A DNA stretch of 64,000 bases from Paenibacillus agaridevorans (GCF_003112455.1 NZ_BDQX01000171.1:166681-230680); one strand, 5' to 3'. Shown: positions 44,013-53,311, counted from the stretch's first letter. A program made the numbers and translations. Notes: a model not told the origin generated them from the sequence alone.

Positions 44013-44918
44013 ATGGCCGTTCTAAGCAGAATCAGATTTGTGGAGGACCTCTTTGTACGGATGGCATGGGTGATCGAGAATGTGGTGGATGCCGAGACGG
44101 AGTTCCCTCGGGCGAGTTACCCAAAAACGATTATATGGTTAGTCCTGGACGGGACGAGAACGATCGAAGTAAACGGTAACCTTCGCGAAGTACGGGCAGG
44201 AGATATTGTCGTCATTCCGCCACAAACGCCTAGAATTGTTTTGGCAAGCGACGCATCTGCCAGTCCGTTTCACTACTATACAGTCGGCTGCGATATCAAG
44301 ATCGGTTCTTTAAACTTCGTGGAGCTGTACAACCTCCCCTTAATAGCACGAATCGAGGATACATCCGCCTTTCAAGAGCTCACTCGATTGACCGCCAAGC
44401 TTCTGGAGCAATCCTTGGATGTGATCAAATCACTGCATGCACTGGATCAGCCCCAGTTGATCATTAGCAAGGTCAATACCGACGAAACGGTTGCGCTGCT
44501 CGCCGTTAACGCCTCTTTCAACGTCTGGGTGGCGCGCTTCTTCGACATGATGAGAGGTTATATGCCTGACAAAGCCCAGGAGATTGACCCCCGCATCAGC
44601 AGGCTGTGCAACTATATGCAGATGAATCTGGAAAAGAAGCTTGCGCTGCCCGATTTGGCCGCATATTTATTTATAAGCGAAAGCCATCTTCGTCTTTTGT
44701 TTCGCAAAACAATGGGCATCTCGCCTTCGGAGTATTTGCGGCAGCTCCGCCTTCAGCGTGCGAAGGACCTGCTCGTCAATACAACCTACTCGCTTAGTGA
44801 AATTGCGGAGCTTTCCGGCTTTCAGACGCTGAATCACTTCAGCCGGATGTTCAAGTCGAACGAATCCATTCCGGCCACCGAATATCGCAAACGTTATTAT
44901 GGCATCGCTCAGGGGTAG
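44013..44918 (+). CDS. AraC-family transcription regulator
   Basis: 301 residues from the ATG at 44013, preceded by AGGAGGGAG. Cupin-like domain (about 25-95, GDIVVIPPQTPRIVL) and AraC helix-turn-helix (about 200-295: LPDLAAYLFISESHLRLLF, LSEIAELSGFQTLNHFSRMF). Divergent from the kinase gene, with about 175 bp between starts. It may add a second signal to the sulfatase-importer locus. Confidence 0.87.
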   Translation: MAVLSRIRFVEDLFVRMAWVIENVVDAETEFPRASYPKTIIWLVLDGTRTIEVNGNLREVRAGDIVVIPPQTPRIVLASDASASPFHYYTVGCDIKIGSLNFVELYNLPLIARIEDTSAFQELTRLTAKLLEQSLDVIKSLHALDQPQLIISKVNTDETVALLAVNASFNVWVARFFDMMRGYMPDKAQEIDPRISRLCNYMQMNLEKKLALPDLAAYLFISESHLRLLFRKTMGISPSEYLRQLRLQRAKDLLVNTTYSLSEIAELSGFQTLNHFSRMFKSNESIPATEYRKRYYGIAQG

Positions 44919-44927
44919 GGAGATTGG

Positions 44928-44948
44928 CAAGCTCAAATATGCGATCTG
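44928..44948. repeat. Second copy of the 21-bp sequence of 30002
   Basis: Exact copy of 30002-30022, 10 bp after the stop of the AraC gene and at the left edge of the AT-rich segment with the XRE-cupin and MFS genes. Confidence 0.6.
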
Positions 44949-45007
44949 GAAAAGAATCTGGATAAATAATATACTAGCTATAACTGTTTTTTGTTGAGGT
45001 GAATCTA

Positions 45008-45568
45008 ATGGATGAAATCAATGAATCGAAGGAAATTGTATTACAAATCGGTGTTGCCTTGAAAAAGTACAGAAAAGAAAAAAACATGAGCTTGGACGAC
45101 TTATCGGAACTAACGGGCGTAAGCAAACTTACTCTGGGGAATATCGAACGTGGCGAGACAAATCCAACTTTGGCGATTATATGGAAAATTTCAAAAGGTA
45201 TATCTTTACCGCTATTGGCTTTGTTCAAATCAGAAGACTCTGCTAGTTTGTATCGAGCAGGCGAAGGACTGCGGTTTTCTAATGATCAAAAAAATTGGAG
45301 CATTGAACCAATCTTTAAAAGTAACGATATTGAAATGTGTCGGGCTTACTTACAGCCAAATAGCTCGTATCAGCCTGAAGGTCATCATGTCAATACAACT
45401 GAAATTGCGACAGTCATGACTGGTTCCATTGAAATTCAAGTCAATGGAGAGATTTTCACATTGAATCAATATGATACTATCAGTTTTCGTGCGGATTGTC
45501 CTCATTCGTATACCAATCATACGGATAGCGAAACAGTGCTCCATATATCCTTAAAGTACGATTTCTAA
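45008..45568 (+). CDS. XRE-family regulator with C-terminal cupin
   Basis: 186 residues from the ATG at 45008 (MDEINESKEI), with GAGGTG upstream. N-terminal helix-turn-helix at about 12-68 (MSLDDLSELTGVSKLTLGNIERGETNP) and a cupin at about 110-180 (PEGHHVNTTEIATVMTGSIEI, ADCPHSYTNH). This class binds a small ligand in the cupin and usually controls a neighbouring transporter; the MFS gene follows after a strong terminator and its own promoter. Base composition is clearly more AT-rich than the flanking loci, suggesting that the pair came from another source. Confidence 0.9.
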   Translation: MDEINESKEIVLQIGVALKKYRKEKNMSLDDLSELTGVSKLTLGNIERGETNPTLAIIWKISKGISLPLLALFKSEDSASLYRAGEGLRFSNDQKNWSIEPIFKSNDIEMCRAYLQPNSSYQPEGHHVNTTEIATVMTGSIEIQVNGEIFTLNQYDTISFRADCPHSYTNHTDSETVLHISLKYDF

Positions 45569-45589
45569 AGTCGAAAATGCCACTTATTA

Positions 45590-45632
45590 AATACAACTCT
45601 GAATTCCATGACGGGAATTTCAGAGTTGTATT
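45590..45632 (+). terminator. Terminator of the XRE-cupin gene
   Basis: AATACAACTCTGAA-TTCC and GGAA-TTCAGAGTTGTATT arms, 6-nt loop, then TTTTTGTTTT on the plus strand. Confidence 0.85.
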
Positions 45633-45672
45633 TTTGTTTTCAGATGAACAAAAGTATATTATAAATTACTTA

Positions 45673-45701
45673 TTGATAAATTAAATATATTATAATATAC
45701 T
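45673..45701 (+). promoter_or_regulatory. Promoter of the MFS gene
   Basis: TTGATA (45673-45678), 17-bp A/T-only spacer, TATACT (45696-45701), 86 bp before the start. Confidence 0.6.
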
Positions 45702-45786
45702 TTATTTATTCGCGCGGGTGTATCGTTTTTTTTTAAATCAGCAGGAAACAAATAATACGCAAGAATTCAGGAAGGAGAAATTAAGA

Positions 45787-47019
45787 ATGCCGAACAAACT
45801 AAATAATAAAGCCGTACCATCCTCTACAGGGCTGATCATTCTCGGCATTATTGTTATTGCAGCTAATTTACGTACTCCCTTAACATCAGTCAGTCCTTTA
45901 GTGAGTCTGATAAGGGATGACCTTCATATTTCAAATACATCAGCAGGCCTGATCACAACGGTACCCTTGCTTGCATTTGCTTTATTATCGCCTCTAGTAC
46001 CAAAATTAGGACAAAGGTATGGGATTGAACGCATCATAATGATCGCCTTACTCTTTCTGACTGTAGGTATTGTAATACGTTCTTTATCTGGCGCAGCTAA
46101 TCTGTTTATCGGGACAGCAATTCTTGGATTCGCAATTGCCGTATGTAATGTATTATTGCCAAGTATAATCAAAAGGGATTTCCCAAATAAAATTGGCTCC
46201 ATGACAGGTATTTACTCCATTTCAATGAATTTATGTGGAGCAATCGCAACGGGAGTCAGTGTGCCTCTAGCCGTAAACGCAGGTCTAAAATGGCAAGGAG
46301 CATTGGGAATATGGGGGATTCTAAGCTTTGTATCCATCCTCTGTTGGTTACCCCAATTAAGAAATCAAACCAAGCAAACAACCACGTCGAGTAAACAAAT
46401 GGCCAGCAACGATGTGAATGTTTGGAAATCCCTTATTGCCTGGCATGTAACCTTGTTTATGGGTATACAGTCCATGGTTTTCTACGTTTTGATCGCATGG
46501 TTGCCTGAAATTTTAAAGCAGCAAGGAATTGATCCAAACCAATCAGGATGGTATCTCTCGATCATGCAGTTAGTTATGCTTCCATTTGCCTTTATTGTCC
46601 CCGTTATTGCTGGGCGCATGTCTAGCCAACGGTTTTTAGTGGTCATTACAACCATTTTGCTATTGACGGGAACGATTGGACTTCTTTACGGAAGCTCCAA
46701 TATGATTCTGTTGTGGATCATCATGCTCGGAATTGGTGGAGGCTTCGCCTTTAGTTTGGCCATGATGTTTTTCGGGTTACGTACTGAAAATGCGCATCAA
46801 GCAGCGAAACTGTCTGGTATGGCGCAATCGATCGGATATCTTTTTGCCGCAGTCGGTCCTGCTCTTATAGGATATCTGCATGATGCGACAAATAGTTGGA
46901 ACCTGCCACTATTCATTCTGCTTGGCGCTTCGGTCTTGCTCTTTTTAGTCGGTATAGGAGCAGCAAGAAACCGTTTTGTAGGTAGCCGAAATAGTTATGA
47001 GCTGCCGCGGAAAGCATGA
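45787..47019 (+). CDS. MFS transporter, CynX/NimT (cyanate/2-nitroimidazole) family
   Basis: 410 residues from the ATG at 45787 (MPNKLNNK), preceded by AAGGAGAAA; twelve predicted spans. The opening IIVIAANLRTPLTSVSPLV is typical of the family, which exports or imports small anions and drugs. The family name does not fix the substrate. It is probably controlled by the XRE-cupin protein upstream. The gene is AT-rich and is directly followed by the 101-bp repeat array B. Confidence 0.9.
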   Translation: MPNKLNNKAVPSSTGLIILGIIVIAANLRTPLTSVSPLVSLIRDDLHISNTSAGLITTVPLLAFALLSPLVPKLGQRYGIERIIMIALLFLTVGIVIRSLSGAANLFIGTAILGFAIAVCNVLLPSIIKRDFPNKIGSMTGIYSISMNLCGAIATGVSVPLAVNAGLKWQGALGIWGILSFVSILCWLPQLRNQTKQTTTSSKQMASNDVNVWKSLIAWHVTLFMGIQSMVFYVLIAWLPEILKQQGIDPNQSGWYLSIMQLVMLPFAFIVPVIAGRMSSQRFLVVITTILLLTGTIGLLYGSSNMILLWIIMLGIGGGFAFSLAMMFFGLRTENAHQAAKLSGMAQSIGYLFAAVGPALIGYLHDATNSWNLPLFILLGASVLLFLVGIGAARNRFVGSRNSYELPRKA

Positions 47020-47024
47020 AGGCT

Positions 47025-47345
47025 ATTATCGTCTATGGACGCTAATCAGAGTTACTTTTCGGGGCTATCGGCGTTTTTAACGCCTAAGTTGCTCGTTCGC
47101 CTACATTTTGGCTTCATAGACGTTATTATCGCCTATGGACGTTAATCAGAGTTACTTTTCGGGGCCATCGGCGTTTTTAACGCCTATAGTTGCTCGTTCG
47201 CCTACATTTTAGCTTCATAGACGTTATTATCGCCTATGGACGCTAATCAGAGTTACTTTTCGGGGCTATCGGCGTTTCTAACGCCTATAGTTGCTCGTTC
47301 GCCTACATTTTGGCTTCATGGACGTTATTATCGTCTATGGAACCG
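47025..47345. repeat. Three tandem copies of the 101-bp intergenic repeat plus a partial copy (array B)
   Basis: Units start with ATTATCG at 47025, 47125, 47226 and (partial) 47327, so the period is 100-101 bp. Conserved blocks: TCAGAGTTACTTTTCGGGG, ATCGGCGTTT, AACGCCTA and TGCTCGTTCGCCTACATTTT. Two stems per unit: CTAT-GGCGTT with AACGCC-ATAG, and CATAGACG with CGTCTATG across the unit junction. The first copy lacks one base in CGCCTA-AGTTG, breaking any frame, so the unit is not coding. Same family as array A. The rest to 47420 shows nothing recognisable. Confidence 0.85.
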
Positions 47346-47420
47346 TCAATCTATTTTTCGCATGACAACCGCAAGCTCATGATCCACAGTCTGGTATGTC
47401 GCATTATTTCCTAAACGATT

Positions 47421-47464
47421 AAAAAAGCACTGCGTTTCTCCAAGTCGAGATCACAGTGCTTTTT
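47421..47464. terminator. Terminator between MFS region and GH3 gene
   Basis: AAAAAGCACTG and CAGTGCTTTTT arms with a 22-nt loop; T-runs on both strands, so it can serve the GH3 gene on the minus strand. Confidence 0.65.
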
Positions 47465-47502
47465 CAATAAAAGCAAGGTACTACATCCGGTAATATATTC
47501 TC

Positions 47503-49809
47503 CTAAACTATCGCCAGCTCCGCGCGCAAAGTATGCTGCAAATTGCCGCCTACCATAACCTCCACCTTGCACGGCTTGACCGCAAAGGCCATCGAGCTGT
47601 CCCAGATGCCCAGCTCGTCAGCTCCCAGCTCCAGCATGACCTCTCGTTCTTCTCCCGGCTCCAGAGCAACCTTGACGAAACCTTTCAGCTCGGCGATACG
47701 TCTGGTCACCATGGACTCCCGGGCTTTAATGTACAACTGCACCGTTTCCGGGCCGGCGACATCGCCCGTATTTTTCACCTTGACGGCAACCTTGACGCGC
47801 TCTCCGTTTGCGAGATCGCCTGCGGCAATCGTCGCGGCAGACAAGCCCAGCTCCCTGTACTCGAAGCTCGTATAGCTGAGCCCATGCCCGAACGCATACA
47901 AAGGCGCCGGCGTCATATCGACGTAAACACGCGGCCTGCCTGGATCCTTCTGGTTGTAATACACCGGCAGCTGCGCCGTCGAACGCGGCAGGGATACCGG
48001 GAGCTTGCCGCTCGGATTAACTTGTCCGAACAGGATTTCTCCGATTGCCTGCCCGCCTTCCTTGCCCGGATACCATGCGCACAAGACGGCGTCCGCCAGC
48101 TCGTCCACCTCGCCGATGGCATGGGGACGACCTTGAATCAATACAACGACAACTGGAGTACCTGTTGCCGCCACTGCCTCCGCCAGCTGAATTTGAGCTG
48201 CACCCAGACGCAAATCCGCCAAATCTACCCCTTCGCCGCAATCCATCTCGGCGGGTCGCTCGCCCGCAATGACGGCTTCGCCGTTGCCGTCGAACAGATC
48301 GCCGAATTGTCTCGTACTGCTGCCGCCCAGAACAAGCACGGCGACATCCGCAGCCTTGGCAGTCTCAACCGCTTCGGCGATTCCTCCTGTCGATGCGTCA
48401 CGGATTCCGCAGCCGTGCGCATAGACGACTTCGACGCCTTCCGTTGCCGCCATCCGAATCCCTTGCAGCACGGTCGAGCCGGTCTTCGGACGCTGGACGC
48501 TCGTATAGTCCCCCAGCTGATTGTAGATTCGATCGGCATTGGGCCCGATCACCGCGATACGCTTAACGTTTGCATCAAACGGCAGTCTCATGTTGTTATT
48601 TTTAAGCAAAATAACGGACTCGCGCGCAATAGCCAAATTGATACGGCGTATGTCCTCGCTGCCCACGACGGATGCCGCCTTGGTTTCGTCCGTATAAGGA
48701 CGGTCAAACAAGCCCAGTTCGAACTTCAAGCGAAGGACGCGGGCAACCGCCCTGTCGATATACGACTCGTCGACGAGTCCAGACAAAACGGCCGCCTCCA
48801 GCGTCGTAAACGATTTGTCCCACAGACTTAAGTCGACTCCCGCGGATAAAGCAAGAGCAGCAGCTGCTTCGTGTCCGCCCGTGAGCGCCAGCAACCGGTC
48901 AATCGCCTGGCCGTCGGCCATCACAATCCCTTCGAAGCCCCATTCCTCACGCAAAATTCCCGTCAGCAGCTTGCTGTTGGCATGGCATGGAATGCCGTCG
49001 ATTTCATTATAAGCGGCCATAAATCCGGCCGCCCCCGCCTTCGCTCCGGCCATCGCGGCCGGTAGATGAATCTCCCGCAGCTCCCGCTCGCCGATGCTGG
49101 CCGGTCCGGCGTTTTTGCCGCCAATCCCGGCTCCCTGCGCGCTGAGATGTTTTAATATGACGGCGACTCTATCCGCCTCCGCGAGCTGAGACCAATCCCC
49201 TTGCATGCCCCGTACAACGGCTTTCGTAAACGCCGACGCCAGATAGGGATCCTCGCCGTAACATTCCTCCGAACGTCCCCACCTTGGATCCTGCAAAATA
49301 TCCAACACGGATACCAAAGCAAGATGCGCGCCTCGGCTTCGGATTTCCGCCGCGGTCAAGCGATAAGCACGTTCCATTAACGCCGGATTCCAAGTCGATC
49401 CCACATTAAGATTAACCGGCAGCATCGTCCCGTCCAGCGCCTGATGGCCATGCGGACTCTCTTCGCTAAACATAACGGGAATGCCAAGCCGGGTATGCTC
49501 CAGCATATATCGTTGAATTTGATTCGCCACGACGGCGCTGTCCCCGGCCGCAATGCCGTTCGAATAATCGACGCCCGACCATGGATCGCTGCGGAACAAT
49601 CCGTACAGTGCGCCCATCCCGCCGAATGCGGCTGTCTCTTGCATAAACGCATCCGTTAGCGCATAGGCTCCGCCTTCCTGCTTCTCGTATGCATTCCAGC
49701 CGTACATCCGTTGATTTAATTGCCCGACTTTTTCCCTGAGCGTCATTTTTGACATCAAATCGTCTACGCGCTCTTTGATCGGCAAGCCGGACTGCTTGTA
49801 TTTTTCCAT
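47503..49809 (-). CDS. Glycoside hydrolase family 3 beta-glycosidase
   Basis: 768 residues, full length for the three-domain GH3 type. N-terminal barrel (about 15-345) with MFSEESPHGHQALDGT and the nucleophile Asp in GIVMADGQAID near 293; alpha/beta sandwich (about 390-600) with AVIGPNADR; C-terminal fibronectin III-like domain (about 655-760). No signal peptide, so cytoplasmic. It releases terminal beta-linked glucose or xylose from imported oligosaccharides with retention. It closes the locus with GH16, GH130, importer and two-component genes on the same strand, 8 bp after the response-regulator stop, so it is co-transcribed with it. Confidence 0.93.
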   Translation of the reverse strand: MEKYKQSGLPIKERVDDLMSKMTLREKVGQLNQRMYGWNAYEKQEGGAYALTDAFMQETAAFGGMGALYGLFRSDPWSGVDYSNGIAAGDSAVVANQIQRYMLEHTRLGIPVMFSEESPHGHQALDGTMLPVNLNVGSTWNPALMERAYRLTAAEIRSRGAHLALVSVLDILQDPRWGRSEECYGEDPYLASAFTKAVVRGMQGDWSQLAEADRVAVILKHLSAQGAGIGGKNAGPASIGERELREIHLPAAMAGAKAGAAGFMAAYNEIDGIPCHANSKLLTGILREEWGFEGIVMADGQAIDRLLALTGGHEAAAALALSAGVDLSLWDKSFTTLEAAVLSGLVDESYIDRAVARVLRLKFELGLFDRPYTDETKAASVVGSEDIRRINLAIARESVILLKNNNMRLPFDANVKRIAVIGPNADRIYNQLGDYTSVQRPKTGSTVLQGIRMAATEGVEVVYAHGCGIRDASTGGIAEAVETAKAADVAVLVLGGSSTRQFGDLFDGNGEAVIAGERPAEMDCGEGVDLADLRLGAAQIQLAEAVAATGTPVVVVLIQGRPHAIGEVDELADAVLCAWYPGKEGGQAIGEILFGQVNPSGKLPVSLPRSTAQLPVYYNQKDPGRPRVYVDMTPAPLYAFGHGLSYTSFEYRELGLSAATIAAGDLANGERVKVAVKVKNTGDVAGPETVQLYIKARESMVTRRIAELKGFVKVALEPGEEREVMLELGADELGIWDSSMAFAVKPCKVEVMVGGNLQHTLRAELAIV

Positions 49810-49816
49810 AGATGCT

Positions 49817-51412
49817 TCACCCCGGATCCATGTTTCCTGCTTGCATGCTTCTGTATTTCTTGGGAGTCATCCCCATGTATGTCTTGAACACGGAAACAAA
49901 ATACTTGTATTCCTTATAGCCGACCTGAGCCGCGATTTCGAACACTTTGTCATGCGTGGTAGCCAATAAACGTTTGGCCCGTTCCATTCTCAACTCGTTC
50001 AAATATTCGGTAAAACCTTTGCCCGTGCTTTGTTTGAAAATGTAGCTGAAATAACTGGGCGTAATCTTAAGCCAAGCCGCAACCTCGGAAGCTTTAAGCT
50101 CCTGGGTGTAATGCTCGTCGATATACCGTTTGGACTTCTCGACAATCCAGTACGAACGGTCGCCGCCGCTTTGCTCGATCATCTCGAAGAGCTTTTGCAT
50201 GTCCCGCAGGATCGCTTGTTCGAGCGACTCATACGTATTAAAGAGGTTTGTATCGATGGCGCTGCCGCCCACTCCCGAATCCAGCCCCGTTATGCCGCTT
50301 TTGCGCAGCCGCTGTCTCAGCAACGTAAGCAGCTCCTCGTACGCGGACTCGATTTCTCGCAGAAAGTAGAGCTGCTCCCTAAAGAAGGCGAACAGGCTCG
50401 CAACCGCTTCTTTCATTTCATTTTGGCTCTGCTTAAACAAGGCCGTAGATAGCAGCTGTACCGACTGGGCCAAGTCGAGTGCCGCCGGCCGCCTTCTTTC
50501 GCTCCACACAAGCTCCGTCCGGGAGTCGAGCACCGTTGCCTGCTCTAACGCATAGTAATTCAACAGGTTCGCCGCTTCCGCGCAGCGCAGGGCTGTTTCG
50601 TTTAAATCCTCATAAAGCTGCGACACCCCAAAATAGACGGCAGGCGGTTGCTTGCACGCGCGGGACATTTGATCCCATATCGCTTCCCACTCCATCGCTT
50701 GCAGCTTGTGATCGGCCACAATCAAGGTGACCAACAAATTCTCGTGATCAAAGATAGAGAAAGAACGGAGCTCCGGCCGACCGTCCGTCATTTGCAAAAT
50801 GTTGCCCGACCACTGCTCCCGCAGCTCATCGAGCTGCTCCTGCGCCAGCTCCCCGTATCGCTCCTGATACCGATCCAGTTGACTGGCAACAATACGATAT
50901 TGGGAGCCCTGCAAGGACGAAGGCGCTTCTTTGCTGTACGCGATTCCATTTCTGGCAACGTTGGTGAGCCAAAGCTTGATCTCCTGCATCCCGTCCAGTT
51001 GGCTGCGGTTGCGCATCTCCTCCACCATCCGGGTAACGGCCTTGCTGAGTTCGTCGATCTCAACGGGTTTGAGCAAATAATCATGAACGCCGATCCGCAT
51101 AGCTTGCCTTGCATAATAAAAGTCCTCGTAACCGCTTATGATGATGATTCGGACATCCGGATAACGCCGCGCGAGCTGTCTGGAGAGTTCCAAGCCGTCC
51201 ATGCCATCCATACGAATATCCGTCAGCACGATATCCACTTGCTCCCGCTCCATTAAGCGAAGAGCCTCCTCGCCGTCATAAGCCTCCCCAATCACTTCGA
51301 CGCCCAGTTCCTTCCAGTCGATTGTATAACGCAGTCCCTGGCATATGACGGGTTCATCGTCTACGATGATCAATTTGATAAGCTGCCGTTTCTCTTCAAC
51401 CTGGTTGTCCAT
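49817..51412 (-). CDS. AraC-type response regulator (YesN-like)
   Basis: 531 residues from the ATG at 51412 (MDNQVEEKRQ), where AAGGCGGTG lies upstream; an ATG at 51439 would overlap the kinase gene. Receiver domain at about 12-130 with VDDEP, the phospho-acceptor in DIVLTDIRMDG near 66, and ISGYEDF; C-terminal AraC helix-turn-helix at about 430-525 (ASEVAAWLKITPSYFSYIF, VFEIAAQVGYKEYKYFVSVF). Partner of the kinase directly upstream (13 bp). Likely target: the GH130 and importer genes. Confidence 0.92.
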   Translation of the reverse strand: MDNQVEEKRQLIKLIIVDDEPVICQGLRYTIDWKELGVEVIGEAYDGEEALRLMEREQVDIVLTDIRMDGMDGLELSRQLARRYPDVRIIIISGYEDFYYARQAMRIGVHDYLLKPVEIDELSKAVTRMVEEMRNRSQLDGMQEIKLWLTNVARNGIAYSKEAPSSLQGSQYRIVASQLDRYQERYGELAQEQLDELREQWSGNILQMTDGRPELRSFSIFDHENLLVTLIVADHKLQAMEWEAIWDQMSRACKQPPAVYFGVSQLYEDLNETALRCAEAANLLNYYALEQATVLDSRTELVWSERRRPAALDLAQSVQLLSTALFKQSQNEMKEAVASLFAFFREQLYFLREIESAYEELLTLLRQRLRKSGITGLDSGVGGSAIDTNLFNTYESLEQAILRDMQKLFEMIEQSGGDRSYWIVEKSKRYIDEHYTQELKASEVAAWLKITPSYFSYIFKQSTGKGFTEYLNELRMERAKRLLATTHDKVFEIAAQVGYKEYKYFVSVFKTYMGMTPKKYRSMQAGNMDPG

Positions 51413-51425
51413 GATGTGCACCGCC

Positions 51426-53213
51426 TTAGCTTTCTGCATTCGGTAGAGGCAGCCGCAGCCTGATCACGGTTCCCTCGGGTGATGATTCGACGATTTGCAA
51501 GCCATACTGCTGGCCAAAGGAAATCGTCATCCGCTCATGGATATTGTGCAAAGCGCCGCGCTTGCCCATCATCGGTTCTAGCGAATGACTTCCTTGTATA
51601 GCCTCTATGATTTCTTTTTTGCGTTCAGGGGTCATTCCCTTCCCGTTATCCGAGACGTCCACCCAGATATCTTCCTCATGCCGATAGGCGATAACTTCGA
51701 CGATATGGACAGGCTTTGACTTGTCCACCCCATGTTTGAAAAAGTTCTCGACCAACGGTTGGATCGAGGCCCTTAGCGTTGGCGCTTCCTCGATCTCGGC
51801 TTCCAAATGCAACTTGTACGCCAGCTTGTCGCCCAATCGGTACTGCTGCAAGAATAAGTAGGCCTGTACAAACTCCATTTCTTTGGCGAGCGTAGTCTGA
51901 TGTTGATTATTCCCAACCCGAGCCCGGAAAAATTTGGACAACATTTCGATCAGACGGCTCGACTTGTCCGCTTTCTCCAATCTTGCCGTCCAGCGGATCA
52001 TATCCAGCGTATTATACAGAAAATGAGGATCGATCTGATTCTGGAGCAGCTTGAGCTCAGACTCTCTTTCGTTCAGCTCCAGCTTGTACTTATGCTCGAT
52101 CAGCTCTTCGATCGTACCGACCATCGCGTTAAACTTCCGATTCAAGTCCGCGATCTCATCCTGCGATTCCACCGGAACCCTTACGCTGAAGTCGCCTCCT
52201 GCAACGCGAACCGTTTCCTTCTTCAACCTTAATATGGGCCGTATGATCATATAATTAAAGCCGTAAAAAGCGGCCAAAGCCAATACGATAATAGCCGCCA
52301 ATATCGCTGTCATCATCCATTCCGCGCTTCGGAATTGTTCGGAGATATGCGACTCGGGGATCATCGCGACGATCGTCCAATCCGTTATGGGCATTCGATG
52401 ATAAAGCGTCATGTGAGGCTCGCCGTTTACTTCGACCGTGCTAAAGCTTCGCTTGCCCCGGGCTAGCTCGTTGATTTGTTCGGCATAAGGCTTGTAATCT
52501 TGAGGCGTCTGATCATTCGAAGCGAGAAGCAGCTCTCCCTCCGCACCCAATAGATAAACCTGGCCGGATGAATCATTCAGGATGCCCTTCTCCAGCTCGG
52601 ACACCATGCTTTGCTCGTCCAGCCGGATTGTCAGCAAGCCTAGCGGCCGCGTGATATCGACATAGGAGTTGAGCACTCTTATCAACGAAAACACGTTAAC
52701 CTGACCGTACCAGGCGCTTTCCAAGGCATAACCTTGCGTCCAGAACAAGCCGCCCTTTTTGGCTATGGCTTGAACCTGCCAACCGCTTTCATCGCCGGTA
52801 AACGGCTCGCCCATCCCGATGGAATTGCCGTTGTTTCCGACGATCTCAATGGATCGGATATAACTTTTGGACATCAACTGGAAGGTCAGGAAGTTTTCGA
52901 TATCGTTTTTCAAGTCTGCTTTCTGTTGATCGCCGAGAGGCGGAGAGGTCCGCAAATATTGCCGCATATCCGGACTTAAGATCAGGTAGTCGGCCATATC
53001 CGTCACCATCTTCGTCTGTTCGGACAGCTGGCTGGTGACATTGTCCAAATTACGTTGGATGGCGCTTATATATTGTTCTCGCAAAACGAGCTGGTAGTTG
53101 TATTGGACAATAACGCCGACACCGACTGTAGGCAAAATCACGAACAACAGAAAGATGATGAGCGCTTTTTTCCTCAAGCTCAGCCTTGCCCAACTTCTTC
53201 TGCCCATTGTCAT
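51426..53213 (-). CDS. Sensor histidine kinase (YesM-like)
   Basis: 595 residues, AAGGAGG before the ATG. Membrane spans near 17-38 and 300-322 flank an extracellular sensor; HAMP (about 322-375), His in DPHFLYNTLDMIRW near 397, and HATPase motifs ENFFKHGVD and DNGKGMTPERK. It lies behind the importer permease genes across a perfect palindrome at 53238-53265, and shares a transcript with the response regulator. Confidence 0.92.
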   Translation of the reverse strand: MTMGRRSWARLSLRKKALIIFLLFVILPTVGVGVIVQYNYQLVLREQYISAIQRNLDNVTSQLSEQTKMVTDMADYLILSPDMRQYLRTSPPLGDQQKADLKNDIENFLTFQLMSKSYIRSIEIVGNNGNSIGMGEPFTGDESGWQVQAIAKKGGLFWTQGYALESAWYGQVNVFSLIRVLNSYVDITRPLGLLTIRLDEQSMVSELEKGILNDSSGQVYLLGAEGELLLASNDQTPQDYKPYAEQINELARGKRSFSTVEVNGEPHMTLYHRMPITDWTIVAMIPESHISEQFRSAEWMMTAILAAIIVLALAAFYGFNYMIIRPILRLKKETVRVAGGDFSVRVPVESQDEIADLNRKFNAMVGTIEELIEHKYKLELNERESELKLLQNQIDPHFLYNTLDMIRWTARLEKADKSSRLIEMLSKFFRARVGNNQHQTTLAKEMEFVQAYLFLQQYRLGDKLAYKLHLEAEIEEAPTLRASIQPLVENFFKHGVDKSKPVHIVEVIAYRHEEDIWVDVSDNGKGMTPERKKEIIEAIQGSHSLEPMMGKRGALHNIHERMTISFGQQYGLQIVESSPEGTVIRLRLPLPNAES

Positions 53214-53237
53214 GATGCGCCTCCTTAGCTGCCGGTT

Positions 53238-53265
53238 CTAGGGCGTGTATGCATACACGCCCTAG
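53238..53265. terminator. Perfect 28-bp palindrome between permease and kinase genes
   Basis: CTAGGGCGTGTATG followed by its exact reverse complement, with no spacer. Cruciform or 12-bp-stem hairpin; no T-run. It could part-terminate the importer transcript before the kinase gene or be a binding site. Confidence 0.5.
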
Positions 53266-53311
53266 CGTTTAACCTTGTGGGACATATTGTACATCTATGT
53301 GGAATAACGAA

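Noticed and set aside
30085-47345. CRISPR array
   Set aside because: Units are 101 or 51 bp repeated head to tail with no unique spacers, and no cas genes are present.
47533-48831. 432-codon plus-strand frame antisense to GH3
   Set aside because: Shadow of a clear GH3 gene; no domain or start signal.
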